Assembly (NCBI RefSeq): GCF_009712475.1
Contig: NZ_VCJO01000004.1
Location: 207,853-271,852, forward strand
Source: Micromonospora sp. CP22
Lineage (GTDB): Bacteria > Actinomycetota > Actinomycetes > Mycobacteriales > Micromonosporaceae
Direction: 5' to 3'
Length of the DNA: 64,000 nt
Shown in pieces: positions 8,551 through 16,779 of the stretch. Numbering within the stretch: position 1 is the first letter of the stretch; each line of letters begins with the position of its first letter. A program made the position numbers and the translations under genes. The notes under the pieces were generated by a model that did not search any database, was not told where the DNA came from, and worked only from the letters and a program-made list of their open reading frames with translations.

Positions 8551-8585
8551 GGACAGTTGTCGTTACGCGCTAACGGCAACTGTCC
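8551..8585. repeat. palindromic element B upstream of the DUF559 gene
   Basis: Arms GGACAGTTGTCGTTA and TAACGGCAACTGTCC pair over 15 bp with one mismatch around a 5-nt loop (CGCGC). It lies between the gene starting at 8506 and the end of the GNAT gene. The GGACA, CGTTA, GCGCTAAC layout is shared with element A, so the DUF559 gene is bracketed by related palindromes. Confidence 0.7.
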
Positions 8586-8607
8586 AAGAATGTGCGACCT
8601 TCAGGGC

Positions 8608-9105
8608 TCAGAGCAGCTTTGGGCTCCGGCGTTCGAGCAGGACGACGTCGCGCCAGCGGCCGTGGTGCCGGCCCACCCGCTCGCGGGTGCCGATCACCCG
8701 GAAACCGGCCCGCCGATGCAGAGCGAGGCTGGCGGTGTTCTCCGGGAACACCCCGGACTGGATGGTCCAGATGCCTGCCGCCTCGGTCGACTCGATCAGC
8801 GCGTCGAGCAGCAGCCGGGCCACCCCCCGGCCCTGGGCGGCCGGGTCGACGTAGACGGAATGCTCCACCACCCCGGCGTAGACCGTGCGGGTGGAGGTCG
8901 GCGACACGGCGATCCAACCGACGACCGTCCCGGCTGCGTCCACCGCCACCAGACGGTGCGCCGCCAGCCGACCGGCGTCGAAGTCGGCCCACGACGGCGC
9001 GACGGTCTCGAAGCTGGCGTTCCCGCTGTCCAGCCCCGCCTGGTAGATCTCCAGCACCCGGTCGGCGTCGTCGGCCGTCATCGGCCGCAGCCGCACATCC
9101 GCCAC
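8608..9105 (-). CDS. GNAT N-acetyltransferase (phosphinothricin acetyltransferase-like)
   Basis: The 165-residue product starts RLRPMTADDADRVLEIYQ. It has the acetyl-CoA pyrophosphate loop VDPAAQGRGVARLL (res ~87-100) and the NTASLALHRRAGF motif typical of PAT/bar-like acetyltransferases. The frame is open upstream into a CoA-ligase remnant, but a GTG at 9105 preceded by GGAG separates the domains, and the sequence between them is unlike either family. Substrate is unknown; these enzymes acetylate small amines, amino acids or amino-acid-like toxins. Confidence 0.8.
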   Translation of the reverse strand: MADVRLRPMTADDADRVLEIYQAGLDSGNASFETVAPSWADFDAGRLAAHRLVAVDAAGTVVGWIAVSPTSTRTVYAGVVEHSVYVDPAAQGRGVARLLLDALIESTEAAGIWTIQSGVFPENTASLALHRRAGFRVIGTRERVGRHHGRWRDVVLLERRSPKLL

Positions 9106-9255
9106 CAGACGACTCCGTTCCCTCACCACCGGGACCGGGTGCACCCGGCGTTGCCCATCATGACACCAGCGGCCCCGGGAGCGGGGCTGGCGGGAGGCGC
9201 GCGAAGCGCCGCCGGTGGGCGTGGGTACGGTGCGGCTCTGCTCCTGGCCGGCCAC

Positions 9256-10065
9256 GTCGACGGTGGTGTCGAAGACGGTCGTGAAGCGCTGCCCCAGAGA
9301 CGGCGGCAACGGTGCCCTGCTGATGCAGCGACGCAGCCGGGGCAGCACGTCGCGCCCGCGCGCCGCGTCGAGCAGCGCCGCGTACATCGCCGAGGTGCCG
9401 TGGAAGACGGTGACCTCCTCCCGGAGCATGAGGTCCAGCGCCGCCGGGCCGGTGAAGCGGCTCAGCAGCACCAGCGTCGCCCCCGCCCGGAAGGTGCCGG
9501 TCAACGCGACGGCCTGGCCGAACCGGCCACTCAGCGGCAGACAGCCGAGCACCACGTCGCTGCTGTCCGGGGCCAGGTCGGGCCGGTGGGCCGGTTCCGC
9601 GACGGTGCCCGCGAACGCGGCTGGCTCGCCGGGGACGTCACCGAGGTCCTCCAACCGGGGCACCTCCGACGGGCCCCGCATCGGGCCGACCGTGAGCAGT
9701 GGGACACCGGCCCGGGCGCTGAGCCGCCGCCCGGCGGCCAGCTGCGAGGTGTGGCAGACCAGCAGTCGGGCGTCGCGGGCCAGGTGGACGGCCTGCGGCG
9801 CGACCGGCACACCGACCGGCACGGCGACGGCACCGGCGGCGAGGGCACCGAAGTAGACCCGGGGAAAGTCCACCACGTTCGGCGCGAGCAGGGCCACCCT
9901 GTCGCCGTCGCGCACCCCGGCGGCCCGCAGGCCGGTGCCGTAGCAGCGGGCCTCCAACCACAGTTCGGCGTACGTGACGCGGGCCCGCCCGTCGACGACA
10001 GCGACGGTGTCGGCGTGCCGATAGGCGGATCCGGCCAGTACGGTCGCCGGGGAGAGCGCGGTCAT
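9256..10065 (-). pseudogene. decayed AMP-forming acyl-CoA synthetase
   Basis: The first ~270 residues match an adenylate-forming CoA ligase: TYAELWLEARCYGTGLRAAGV, then LLAPNVVDFPRVYFGALAAGA, LGCLPL and VTVFHGTSAMYAALLDAARG. The A3 P-loop (xTSGTTGxPKG) that should sit before LGCLPL is gone through an in-frame deletion near residues 165-172. Similarity stops soon after LPRLRRCISRAPLPPSL, so the adenylate-binding and C-terminal catalytic motifs are missing. The ATG still overlaps the MaoC stop (ATGA), so this was the last gene of the acyl-CoA operon. The 3' limit is approximate. It cannot be active as a ligase. Confidence 0.75.
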
Positions 10066-10526
10066 CGCGGTGCGTCCACGTACAGGCGGCTCACCGTCTC
10101 GGCCACGCAGACCGGCTTGCCGCCGCCGTCACCGTCCACGGTCACCGTGGTGACCAGTTGCGCGCCGCCCTCGAACGGGCTCACCTGGTCGATCGTGGCG
10201 ACGACCCGCACCGAGGTGCCGACGCGTACCGGTGCGGGGAAGCGGACCCGGTTGAGGCCGTAGTTGACCCCCATCCGCACCCCGTCGACCCGGTACAGGC
10301 GGCCGACCAGCGCGGGCAGCAGGGCGAGCGTCAGGTAGCCGTGGGCGATGGTGCCGCCGTACGGCCCGGCCGCCGCCCGCTCCTGGTCGAGGTGGATCCA
10401 CTGGTGGTCGTCGGTGGCGTCGGCGAACAGGTCGACCCGGCGCTGGTCGATGGGAAACCACGCGCCTGGGCCGAGACGCTCGCCGACCGCGCCGGCCAAC
10501 TCGTCGAGGCTGGCGAAACTCCTCAT
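10062..10526 (-). CDS. MaoC-like (R)-enoyl-CoA hydratase
   Basis: A 154-residue hot-dog fold protein with the MaoC signature FADATDDHQWIHLD (catalytic Asp/His region, res 34-47), then GTIAHGYLTLALLP and a VNYGLNRVRFPAPV block. It would hydrate an enoyl-CoA made by the upstream acyl-CoA dehydrogenases. Its ATG overlaps the dehydrogenase stop by 4 bp and its stop overlaps the ligase remnant. It is a clear paralogue of the MaoC gene at 26005. Confidence 0.88.
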   Translation of the reverse strand: MRSFASLDELAGAVGERLGPGAWFPIDQRRVDLFADATDDHQWIHLDQERAAAGPYGGTIAHGYLTLALLPALVGRLYRVDGVRMGVNYGLNRVRFPAPVRVGTSVRVVATIDQVSPFEGGAQLVTTVTVDGDGGGKPVCVAETVSRLYVDAPR

Positions 10527-11695
10527 CCCAGGTGTCCTCCGAGTTTCGTGTAGCCGCGCAGCAGGTCGCGGGAAATGATCAGTCGCTGCATCTCGTCGGT
10601 GCCCTCGAAGATCCGGTACAGCCGCACCTGCCGGTACCAGCGTTCGATCGGCAGTTCGCGGGTGTAACCCATGCCGCCGTGGATCTGCATGACCCGGTCG
10701 ACCACCCGGTTGACCATGCCGGCGCCGTAGAGCTTCGCCATCGAGGAGGCGTGCCTCGGGTCCAGACCGGCGTCGACCGTCCAGGCGGCACGCAGGATGA
10801 GCCAGCGGGCCGCCTCCAGCTCGGTCTCCGAGTCGGCGATCATCCACTGGATGGCCTGGTTGGTGCCGATCTTGGCCCCGAACGTCTCCCGGGTGTTGGC
10901 GTGGTCGATGGCCATCCGCAGCGCGCGTTCGGCGATACCGACGGCGTGCGAGGGGATCGTGTAGCGCCCCTTGCCGATCCACTGCATGGCCAGCGAGAAG
11001 CCCTGGCCCACCTCGCCGAGGATGTTGCGGTTCGGCACGCGTACGTCGTCGAAGAACAGCGAGGCGGGCCCACCCTCGCCCATGGTGGGGATGAACTCCG
11101 ACCGCCAGCCCATCTCCCGGTCCACCAGGAAGGCGGTCGCTCCGCCGTTGCGGGCTCCCCGCTCGGGATCGGTGACCGCGATGACGATGGCGAAGTCGGC
11201 CTCGTTGCCGCCGGTGATGAAGGTCTTCTCGCCGTTGAGGATCCAGTCGTCGCCGTCGCGTCGGGCACGGAACCGGATGTTGGCGGCGTCGGAGCCCGCG
11301 CCGGGCTCGGTGATGGCGAAGCAGGAGAACCGCTCCCCCTCGATGGTGGGCAGCAGGAACTCCTGCCGCTGCTCCTCGGTGGCGTGGAAGAGGATGTTGT
11401 CCGCCTCGCCGCCGAAGCGGAACGGCACGAAGCTGCGGCCGATCTCGGTCCAGATCAGTGACTGGACGACGGCGGGCAGGTCCATACCGCCGTACTCCGT
11501 CGGTGTGGCCAGCCCCCAGAAGCCGAACGCGCGGGCCTTGAGCTGCAACTCGCGCAGCTCGGAGCGTTCCAGACCGGGCTGGTGGGCCCGTTCACGGCGC
11601 AGTAGCTCCTGCTCCAGTGGCATGACCTCCCGGGTGATGAAGTCGCGGGCGGTGTCGCGGATGGCCCGTTCCTCGTCGGACAGCCCGAAGTCCAT
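10523..11695 (-). CDS. acyl-CoA dehydrogenase
   Basis: A 390-residue FAD-dependent acyl-CoA dehydrogenase. The family signatures FAITEPGAGSDAANI and QIHGGMGYTRELPIERWYRQVRLYRIFEGTDEMQ are intact, with the catalytic glutamate in FEGT. ATG at 11695 follows GGAGAGGA. The frame is open to 12541, but that stretch is an Arg-rich shadow of the next gene. It is the second gene of the leftward acyl-CoA operon. The substrate is unknown, possibly a branched or short-chain acyl-CoA. Confidence 0.9.
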   Translation of the reverse strand: MDFGLSDEERAIRDTARDFITREVMPLEQELLRRERAHQPGLERSELRELQLKARAFGFWGLATPTEYGGMDLPAVVQSLIWTEIGRSFVPFRFGGEADNILFHATEEQRQEFLLPTIEGERFSCFAITEPGAGSDAANIRFRARRDGDDWILNGEKTFITGGNEADFAIVIAVTDPERGARNGGATAFLVDREMGWRSEFIPTMGEGGPASLFFDDVRVPNRNILGEVGQGFSLAMQWIGKGRYTIPSHAVGIAERALRMAIDHANTRETFGAKIGTNQAIQWMIADSETELEAARWLILRAAWTVDAGLDPRHASSMAKLYGAGMVNRVVDRVMQIHGGMGYTRELPIERWYRQVRLYRIFEGTDEMQRLIISRDLLRGYTKLGGHLG

Positions 11696-11718
11696 GTGCT
11701 CGGTTCCTCTCCCCGGTT

Positions 11719-12867
11719 CTAGAAGGCGTTGACGCCGGTGAGCGCCCGCCCGATGAGTAGCTGCTGGATCTGACTGGTGCCCTCGTAGAGGGTGGCGACG
11801 CGGGCGTCGCGTAGGTACTTGCCGACCGGGTACTCGTCGATGTAGCCGTACCCGCCGTAGACCTGGATGGCGTCGTTGGCCGCGCGGACGGCGGCCTCGC
11901 TGGCGAACAGCTTGGCCATCGACGCCTCGGTCGCGAACGGCTCGCCCCGGTCGATCAAGTCGGCGACCCGCCAGACCAGCAGCCGCGCCGCAGCGGTGTC
12001 GACCGCGATACCGGCGAGCAGTTGCTGCACGAGCTGGTGGCCGGCGATGGGTTTGCCGAACTGGGTACGGGTGCCGGCGTAGGCGACGGCGGCGTCCAGG
12101 CAGCCCTGGGCGATGCCGACACAGCCGGCGGCGACCGACATGCGGCCCTTGGCGAGGGTGGACAGCGCCAGCCGGAAGCCGCCACCGCACTCGCCGAGGC
12201 GGGCGGTGTCGGGCACCCGGACGCCGTCCAGGGCGAGTTCGGCGGTGGCCTGCCCGCGCAGGCCCAGCTTGCCCCGGATCTCCGACCGGGTGAGGCCGGG
12301 ACTGTCGGTCGGCACCAGGAACGCGGTGATGCCACGGTGTCCCGGGCCGCCGGTACGGGCGAAGAGCAGCGCGACGTCGGCGGTGGTGCCGTTGGTGATG
12401 AACATCTTGCGGCCGGTGATCAGCCAGTCGTCGCCGTCGCGTACCGCCCGGGTGGTCAGCGCCGCCGCGTCCGAGCCGCTGTCGGGCTCGGTGAGCGCGA
12501 AGCAGCCGAGGGCGGCGCCGGAGCACAGCGACGGCAGCCACCGCTCACGCTGCTCCGGGGTGCCGTGTTTGGCGATCGACGTGGCGACCAGGCCCAGCGA
12601 GACCGACACGATGCCGCGGACGGCGGAGTCACCCCGGCCGAGTTCCTCCAGCACCAGGCAGTACGCGAGCTGGTCGCCACCGGATCCGCCGTACTTCTCG
12701 TCGATGGTGAGGCCGAGGAAGCCGACGTCGCCGAGCTTGCCGACGATGTCCGGGTCGACCGCCTCACGCCGATCCCAGGCCGCCGCGTGCGGTAGCACCT
12801 CACGGTTGACGAAATCCGCGGCGAGCGCCCGGACCGCGACCTGCTCGGCGGGGAGGTGAAGGTCCAT
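11719..12867 (-). CDS. acyl-CoA dehydrogenase
   Basis: A 382-residue acyl-CoA dehydrogenase with FALTEPDSGSDAAAL, the C-terminal YGGYGYIDEYPVGKYLRDARVATLYEGTSQIQ block and catalytic Glu in YEGT. It is the first gene of the leftward operon; the next dehydrogenase starts 23 bp downstream. There is almost no leader: a TAGTTT box ends six bases before the ATG, so it may be translated from a leaderless mRNA. The adjacent TetR protein probably controls it through the overlapping palindrome. Confidence 0.9.
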   Translation of the reverse strand: MDLHLPAEQVAVRALAADFVNREVLPHAAAWDRREAVDPDIVGKLGDVGFLGLTIDEKYGGSGGDQLAYCLVLEELGRGDSAVRGIVSVSLGLVATSIAKHGTPEQRERWLPSLCSGAALGCFALTEPDSGSDAAALTTRAVRDGDDWLITGRKMFITNGTTADVALLFARTGGPGHRGITAFLVPTDSPGLTRSEIRGKLGLRGQATAELALDGVRVPDTARLGECGGGFRLALSTLAKGRMSVAAGCVGIAQGCLDAAVAYAGTRTQFGKPIAGHQLVQQLLAGIAVDTAAARLLVWRVADLIDRGEPFATEASMAKLFASEAAVRAANDAIQVYGGYGYIDEYPVGKYLRDARVATLYEGTSQIQQLLIGRALTGVNAF

Positions 12868-12873
12868 GGCGAT

Positions 12874-12892
12874 AAACTAGCGGTGGAAGTTT
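12874..12892. promoter_or_regulatory. TetR operator overlapping the acyl-CoA dehydrogenase promoter
   Basis: AAACT-AGCGGTGGA-AGTTT is an inverted repeat with 9-bp spacing, 7-25 bp upstream of the dehydrogenase ATG at 12867. Read on the minus strand it contains TAGTTT followed by six bases and ATG, the layout of an actinobacterial leaderless promoter. A 17/19 identical copy in the opposite orientation lies at 13628-13646 before the aldehyde dehydrogenase gene. Confidence 0.65.
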
Positions 12893-12956
12893 TAAGCTGT
12901 CCAGACCCCGGTATGGCAAAGTTCCCCGCGAACCGCCCGCCCCAAGGAGGATGCCC

Positions 12957-13622
12957 ATGCCCCGGCCGCGACAAGCCCTGCTCAGCCGGGAGCGGATCGT
13001 CGAGGCCGCCGCCGCGTTGATCGACTCCGAGGGACTGGACGCGTTCTCCACCCGTCGGCTCGCCGCCGCCCTGGGCGTACGCGGGCCGTCGCTGTACAAC
13101 CACTTCGCCACCAAGGACGAGATCCTCGACGCGGTCGCGGACAGCATCACCGGCCAGGTCGACGTGTCGTACTTCGGCGAGGTCGACTGGCGCGAGGCGT
13201 TGCGTCGCTGGGGTCACTCCTACCGGGCCGCCCTCGCCGCCCACCCGAACATCGTGCCGCACCTGGCCCGGGGCCCCGGTCGACGTCCGGCGGCACTGGC
13301 CATGGCCGACGCCGTCTACGGCGGACTGGTCGCGGCGGGCTGGCCGCCCGCGCGGGCGACCCACATCGGCGCGCTCATGCGTTACTTCGTGACCGGTTCG
13401 GCGCTCGGGTCCTTCGCCCGGGGTTTCGTGGAGGACCCGGGACTGTACGCGGACCAGTACCCGCACCTGAGTCAGGCGCACCGCCTCGCCGAGCATCAAC
13501 AACGCGTCGACGAAGGCGCCTTCGCGCTGGGGCTGGAGGCGCTGATCGACGGACTGTCCCACACGTACGAACGCGTCGTCGGGCCGCTGCCACCCCTCCC
13601 GCCGACGGAGTCGGCGTACTAG
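12957..13622 (+). CDS. TetR-family regulator of the acyl-CoA / aldehyde dehydrogenase locus
   Basis: A 221-residue TetR repressor. The N-terminal HTH (RERIVEAAAALIDSEG, FSTRRLAAALGVRGPSLYNHFATKDEIL) is clear and the C-terminal half resembles the tetracycline-repressor-type ligand domain. Two ATGs compete, at 12951 and 12957; AAGGAGG ends at 12950, so only 12957 has a workable spacing. Matching palindromes lie on both sides of the gene, one before the divergent dehydrogenases and one before the downstream aldehyde dehydrogenase, so it probably represses both units. Confidence 0.85.
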   Translation: MPRPRQALLSRERIVEAAAALIDSEGLDAFSTRRLAAALGVRGPSLYNHFATKDEILDAVADSITGQVDVSYFGEVDWREALRRWGHSYRAALAAHPNIVPHLARGPGRRPAALAMADAVYGGLVAAGWPPARATHIGALMRYFVTGSALGSFARGFVEDPGLYADQYPHLSQAHRLAEHQQRVDEGAFALGLEALIDGLSHTYERVVGPLPPLPPTESAY

Positions 13623-13628
13623 AGTCCC

Positions 13629-13645
13629 AACTTGCACCGCTAGTT
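13629..13645. promoter_or_regulatory. second TetR operator copy, upstream of the aldehyde dehydrogenase gene
   Basis: AACT-TGCACCGCT-AGTT is an inverted repeat with the same 9-bp spacing as the site at 12874-12892 and near-identical sequence in reverse. It overlaps a TAGTTT -10-like box at 13641, about 68 bp before the ATG at 13713, and lies just after the tetR stop. Confidence 0.6.
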
Positions 13646-13712
13646 TTAGGAGCGATCGGCGTCAGCCCCACCAGTCCTGTCGCCGCCCGCTCCGAGTCGA
13701 GGTGAGGAGCCC

Positions 13713-15131
13713 ATGGAACCCGTACGGACCGACTTCTACCTCGACGGACGCTGGGTGGACGCCACGGGAAGGCCGCCGCTGGAGGTGCACAACCCGACGA
13801 CCGAGGAGGTCATCGGCACCGTCCCGGCCGGCACCGCCGACGACGTCGACGCGGCCGTCGCCGCCGCCCGGGCCGCCTTCGAAGGCTGGGCGGCGACCGA
13901 CCCCGCCGAGCGGGCCGCCCACCTCGACCGGCTGCACGCCGCCCTGACCGACCGTGCCAAGGACATCGCCTACACGGTCGCCAGTGAACTCGGCACGCCC
14001 CTGAAGGTCGCCACCCGCGTCCAGGCCGGACTACCCCTGACCGTGCTGCGCAGCTTCGTCGACCTGGCCGCCCACCCGCCCGCGCCACAGACCATCGGCA
14101 ACTCCCTGGTGGTACGCGAACCCGTCGGCGTGGTCGGCGCGATCACCCCGTGGAACTATCCGCTGCACCAGATCGTCGCCAAACTCGCGCCCGCCCTCGC
14201 CGCCGGCTGCACGCTGGTGCTGAAGCCGAGCGAACTGACCCCGCTGACCGCGTACCTGCTCTTCGACGCCATCCACGAAGCCGGCCTGCCTCCCGGAGTG
14301 GTCAACCTGGTCACCGGCACCGGGCCGGTGGTCGGCGAGGCGCTCGCCGGGCACCCCGACGTGGACCTAGTCTCCTTCACCGGCTCCACCGCCACCGGCC
14401 GCCGGATCACGCACCTGGCCGCCGACCGGATCGCCCGGGTGGCGCTGGAACTGGGCGGCAAGTCGGCGAACGTGATCCTCGACGACGCCGACCTGGCCAG
14501 CGCGGTGAAGGTGGGCGTCGGCAACGCCTTCCTCAACTCGGGACAGACCTGCACCGCGTGGACCCGGATGCTGGTGCACCGGGACCGCTACGACGAGGCC
14601 CTCGACCTGGTCGCCAAGGCGACCGACGGCTACCGGGTCGGTGACCCGTTCGACTCGGCCACCCGCCTCGGCCCGCTCGTCTCCGCACAGCAGCGAGACC
14701 GGGTACGCGACCACATCGCCCGGGGTCTGGCCGACGGCGGCCGACTCATCGCCGGTGGACCCGACGCCCCCGTCCCGCAGCGAGGCTGGTTCGTCGCACC
14801 GACCGTCATCGCCGACGTCGACCCGGACAGCGCGCTCGCCCAGGAGGAGGTCTTCGGTCCGGTCCTGGCGGTCATCCCCGTCGACGACGACGACCACGCG
14901 GTACGGGTCGCCAACAACTCCCGCTACGGGTTGGCCGGCGCGGTCTGGTCGGGCGACGACGAGCGGGCGCTGCGGGTGGCGCGCCGGCTGCGTACCGGTG
15001 CCGTCGACATCAACGGCGCTCCGTTCAACCCGCTCGCCCCGTTCGGCGGCTACAAGCAGTCCGGCCTCGGCCGTGAACTGGGTGTGCATGGCCTGGAGGA
15101 GTTCTGCGAAGTGAAGGCGATCCAGCGATGA
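13713..15131 (+). CDS. NAD(P)-dependent aldehyde dehydrogenase
   Basis: A 472-residue aldehyde dehydrogenase. TPWNYP (Asn148), LELGGKSAN (general base Glu246) and NSGQTCTAW (nucleophile Cys280) are all present. It oxidises an aldehyde to the acid, probably the product of the alcohol dehydrogenase whose gene overlaps its stop codon. Start ATG at 13713 follows GAGGTGAGGAG. The aldehyde identity is not readable. With a CoA ligase remnant and beta-oxidation-like enzymes nearby, an alcohol to aldehyde to acid to acyl-CoA route is plausible. Confidence 0.9.
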   Translation: MEPVRTDFYLDGRWVDATGRPPLEVHNPTTEEVIGTVPAGTADDVDAAVAAARAAFEGWAATDPAERAAHLDRLHAALTDRAKDIAYTVASELGTPLKVATRVQAGLPLTVLRSFVDLAAHPPAPQTIGNSLVVREPVGVVGAITPWNYPLHQIVAKLAPALAAGCTLVLKPSELTPLTAYLLFDAIHEAGLPPGVVNLVTGTGPVVGEALAGHPDVDLVSFTGSTATGRRITHLAADRIARVALELGGKSANVILDDADLASAVKVGVGNAFLNSGQTCTAWTRMLVHRDRYDEALDLVAKATDGYRVGDPFDSATRLGPLVSAQQRDRVRDHIARGLADGGRLIAGGPDAPVPQRGWFVAPTVIADVDPDSALAQEEVFGPVLAVIPVDDDDHAVRVANNSRYGLAGAVWSGDDERALRVARRLRTGAVDINGAPFNPLAPFGGYKQSGLGRELGVHGLEEFCEVKAIQR

Positions 15132-16204
15132 GGGGCCTGGTGGCCCGGGTGGCCGGCACACCGCCCACGATCGAGCAGGTCGAACCGCCCACCACCGGCG
15201 CCGGCCAGGTACGGGTGGCGGTCCGGGCGGCCGGGGTCTGCCACTCCGACCTATCCATGGTCGACGGCACCATCGCCGCGCCGTACCCACTGCTGCTCGG
15301 CCACGAGGCCGCCGGCGTGGTCGTGGAGGTCGGCGACGGCGTCGACCGGGTCGCGGTCGGCGACCACGTGGTGCTCAACTGGGCACCCCCGTGCCGCGCC
15401 TGCTGGTACTGCGAACGCGGCGAGCCCTGGCTCTGCGAACGCTCCGGAAACCCGGCAGCCTCCGTCGGGCACACCATCGACGGCGAGCCCCTGCACGTCA
15501 CCCTCGGCCTCGGGGCGCTGGCCGAACAGGTGGTGGTGCCGCAGCACGCCGTGGTGGCGGTACCGGCGCAGTTGCCCTTCCCCACCGCCGCGCTGCTCGG
15601 CTGCGCGGTGCTCACCGGCGTCGGCGCGATCCGCCGTACCGCCGAGGTCCGGCCCGGCGACACCGTCGCCGTCATCGGTCTCGGCGGCGTCGGCCTCTCG
15701 GCGGTCGCCGCCGCCCGCGCGGCCGGTGCCGCCACCGTCATCGCCGTCGACGTCGCACCCGCCAAGGCCGAACTCGCCCACGCCGCCGGTGCCACCGACT
15801 TCCTGCTCGCCGACGACACCCTCAGCCGCGCGGTACGGAAACTGACCGCCGGTCGCGGCGTCGACCACGCGGTGGAATGCGTCGGTCGGGCCGCCACCAT
15901 CCGCACCGCCTGGCGGGCCACCCGCCGGGGCGGACAGGTCATCGTGGTCGGTATGGGGGCCAAGGACGACATGGTCGGCCTCAGCGCCCTGGAGATCTTC
16001 CACTCCGCCCGGACGCTGCGATCCTCGGTGTACGGCTCCTCCGACCCTGACCGCGACGTGCCCGAAATGGCCCGCGCGGTGCTCGACGGCACCCTCGACC
16101 TCGACTTCCTGGTCACCGACCGGATCACCCTCGACGGGGCACCGGAGGCCCTGACCCGGATGGCCCGAGGCGAAGGAGCCCGCACGGTGGTCGTCTTCGA
16201 CTGA
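15128..16204 (+). CDS. zinc-dependent alcohol dehydrogenase (medium-chain family)
   Basis: A 358-residue MDR enzyme. The catalytic zinc ligands Cys38 (AGVCHSD) and His59 (GHEAAG) are visible, as is the structural zinc lobe Cys89/92/95/103 (CRACWYC...C). The NAD-binding GLGGVGLS is near residue 180. The ATG overlaps the aldehyde dehydrogenase stop by 4 bp, so the two are co-translated. It resembles class III/aryl or mycothiol-like MDR alcohol dehydrogenases in layout; substrate unknown. Confidence 0.9.
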   Translation: MRGLVARVAGTPPTIEQVEPPTTGAGQVRVAVRAAGVCHSDLSMVDGTIAAPYPLLLGHEAAGVVVEVGDGVDRVAVGDHVVLNWAPPCRACWYCERGEPWLCERSGNPAASVGHTIDGEPLHVTLGLGALAEQVVVPQHAVVAVPAQLPFPTAALLGCAVLTGVGAIRRTAEVRPGDTVAVIGLGGVGLSAVAAARAAGAATVIAVDVAPAKAELAHAAGATDFLLADDTLSRAVRKLTAGRGVDHAVECVGRAATIRTAWRATRRGGQVIVVGMGAKDDMVGLSALEIFHSARTLRSSVYGSSDPDRDVPEMARAVLDGTLDLDFLVTDRITLDGAPEALTRMARGEGARTVVVFD

Positions 16205-16290
16205 CCCGCCCCGTCGACCGGCGGTAGTCCGCTCCGCAGGCCGCTGTGGGGCCGTCGCACCTGCGTCTCCGGCGGCTCGGGGACCTTCCG

Positions 16291-16779
16291 TCAGTACGTG
16301 TCACCCCAGTAGGTGTCAGTGCTGGTTTTCACCACGTCCTCCAGATTACGGAGACCGGTGGGGAAGATGTTGAGTTGCCGCAGGTCGGCTAGATTGCACC
16401 AGCGCATCCCCTGCTGGCCTTCGTCGGAGACATCGTCTGCGGCCAGGTAGTCGGCGGACAACTCCGATGTGAGTTCCGCGAGGAAGTAGAACTCGACCTT
16501 GTGCTGATCGCGCCCCTTCCCGGCCAGTTCGTGGTGCGCGTGGATGTACTCGCGAACGAAGAGCAGGCGTCCTGGCGTCACGTCCGCGCCGATTTCCTCC
16601 TGGCACTCACGGATCAGGGTCTCGGTCAGGGTCTCACCGTACTGCTGCCGACCGCCGGGAAGCGAGTACCAGACCCCGAGCCCCATCTTGCGGTCCACAT
16701 ACTTCAGTAGAAGCACCTTGTCGCCGTCGAGGATGACAGCCTTGGCGGAGTTTTCGAGCCGGCTCTCGGCACCCGTCAT
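16291..16779 (-). CDS. NUDIX hydrolase
   Basis: A 162-residue protein with a complete Nudix box: GGRQQYGETLTETLIREC followed by QEEIGA, giving the pattern Gx5Ex7REUxEExGU. Nudix enzymes cleave nucleoside diphosphate-linked substrates; the particular one is unknown. It is the third gene of a leftward cassette, and its ATG overlaps the stop of the polyprenyl-synthetase-like gene by 4 bp. Codon use is visibly less GC-biased than in the flanking alcohol dehydrogenase and MFS genes. Confidence 0.88.
   Translation of the reverse strand: MTGAESRLENSAKAVILDGDKVLLLKYVDRKMGLGVWYSLPGGRQQYGETLTETLIRECQEEIGADVTPGRLLFVREYIHAHHELAGKGRDQHKVEFYFLAELTSELSADYLAADDVSDEGQQGMRWCNLADLRQLNIFPTGLRNLEDVVKTSTDTYWGDTY

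Noticed and set aside
10523..12541. Single 672-residue acyl-CoA dehydrogenase frame
   Set aside because: Only the part from the ATG at 11695 is family-like. The upstream part is a shadow of the dehydrogenase gene at 11719-12867.
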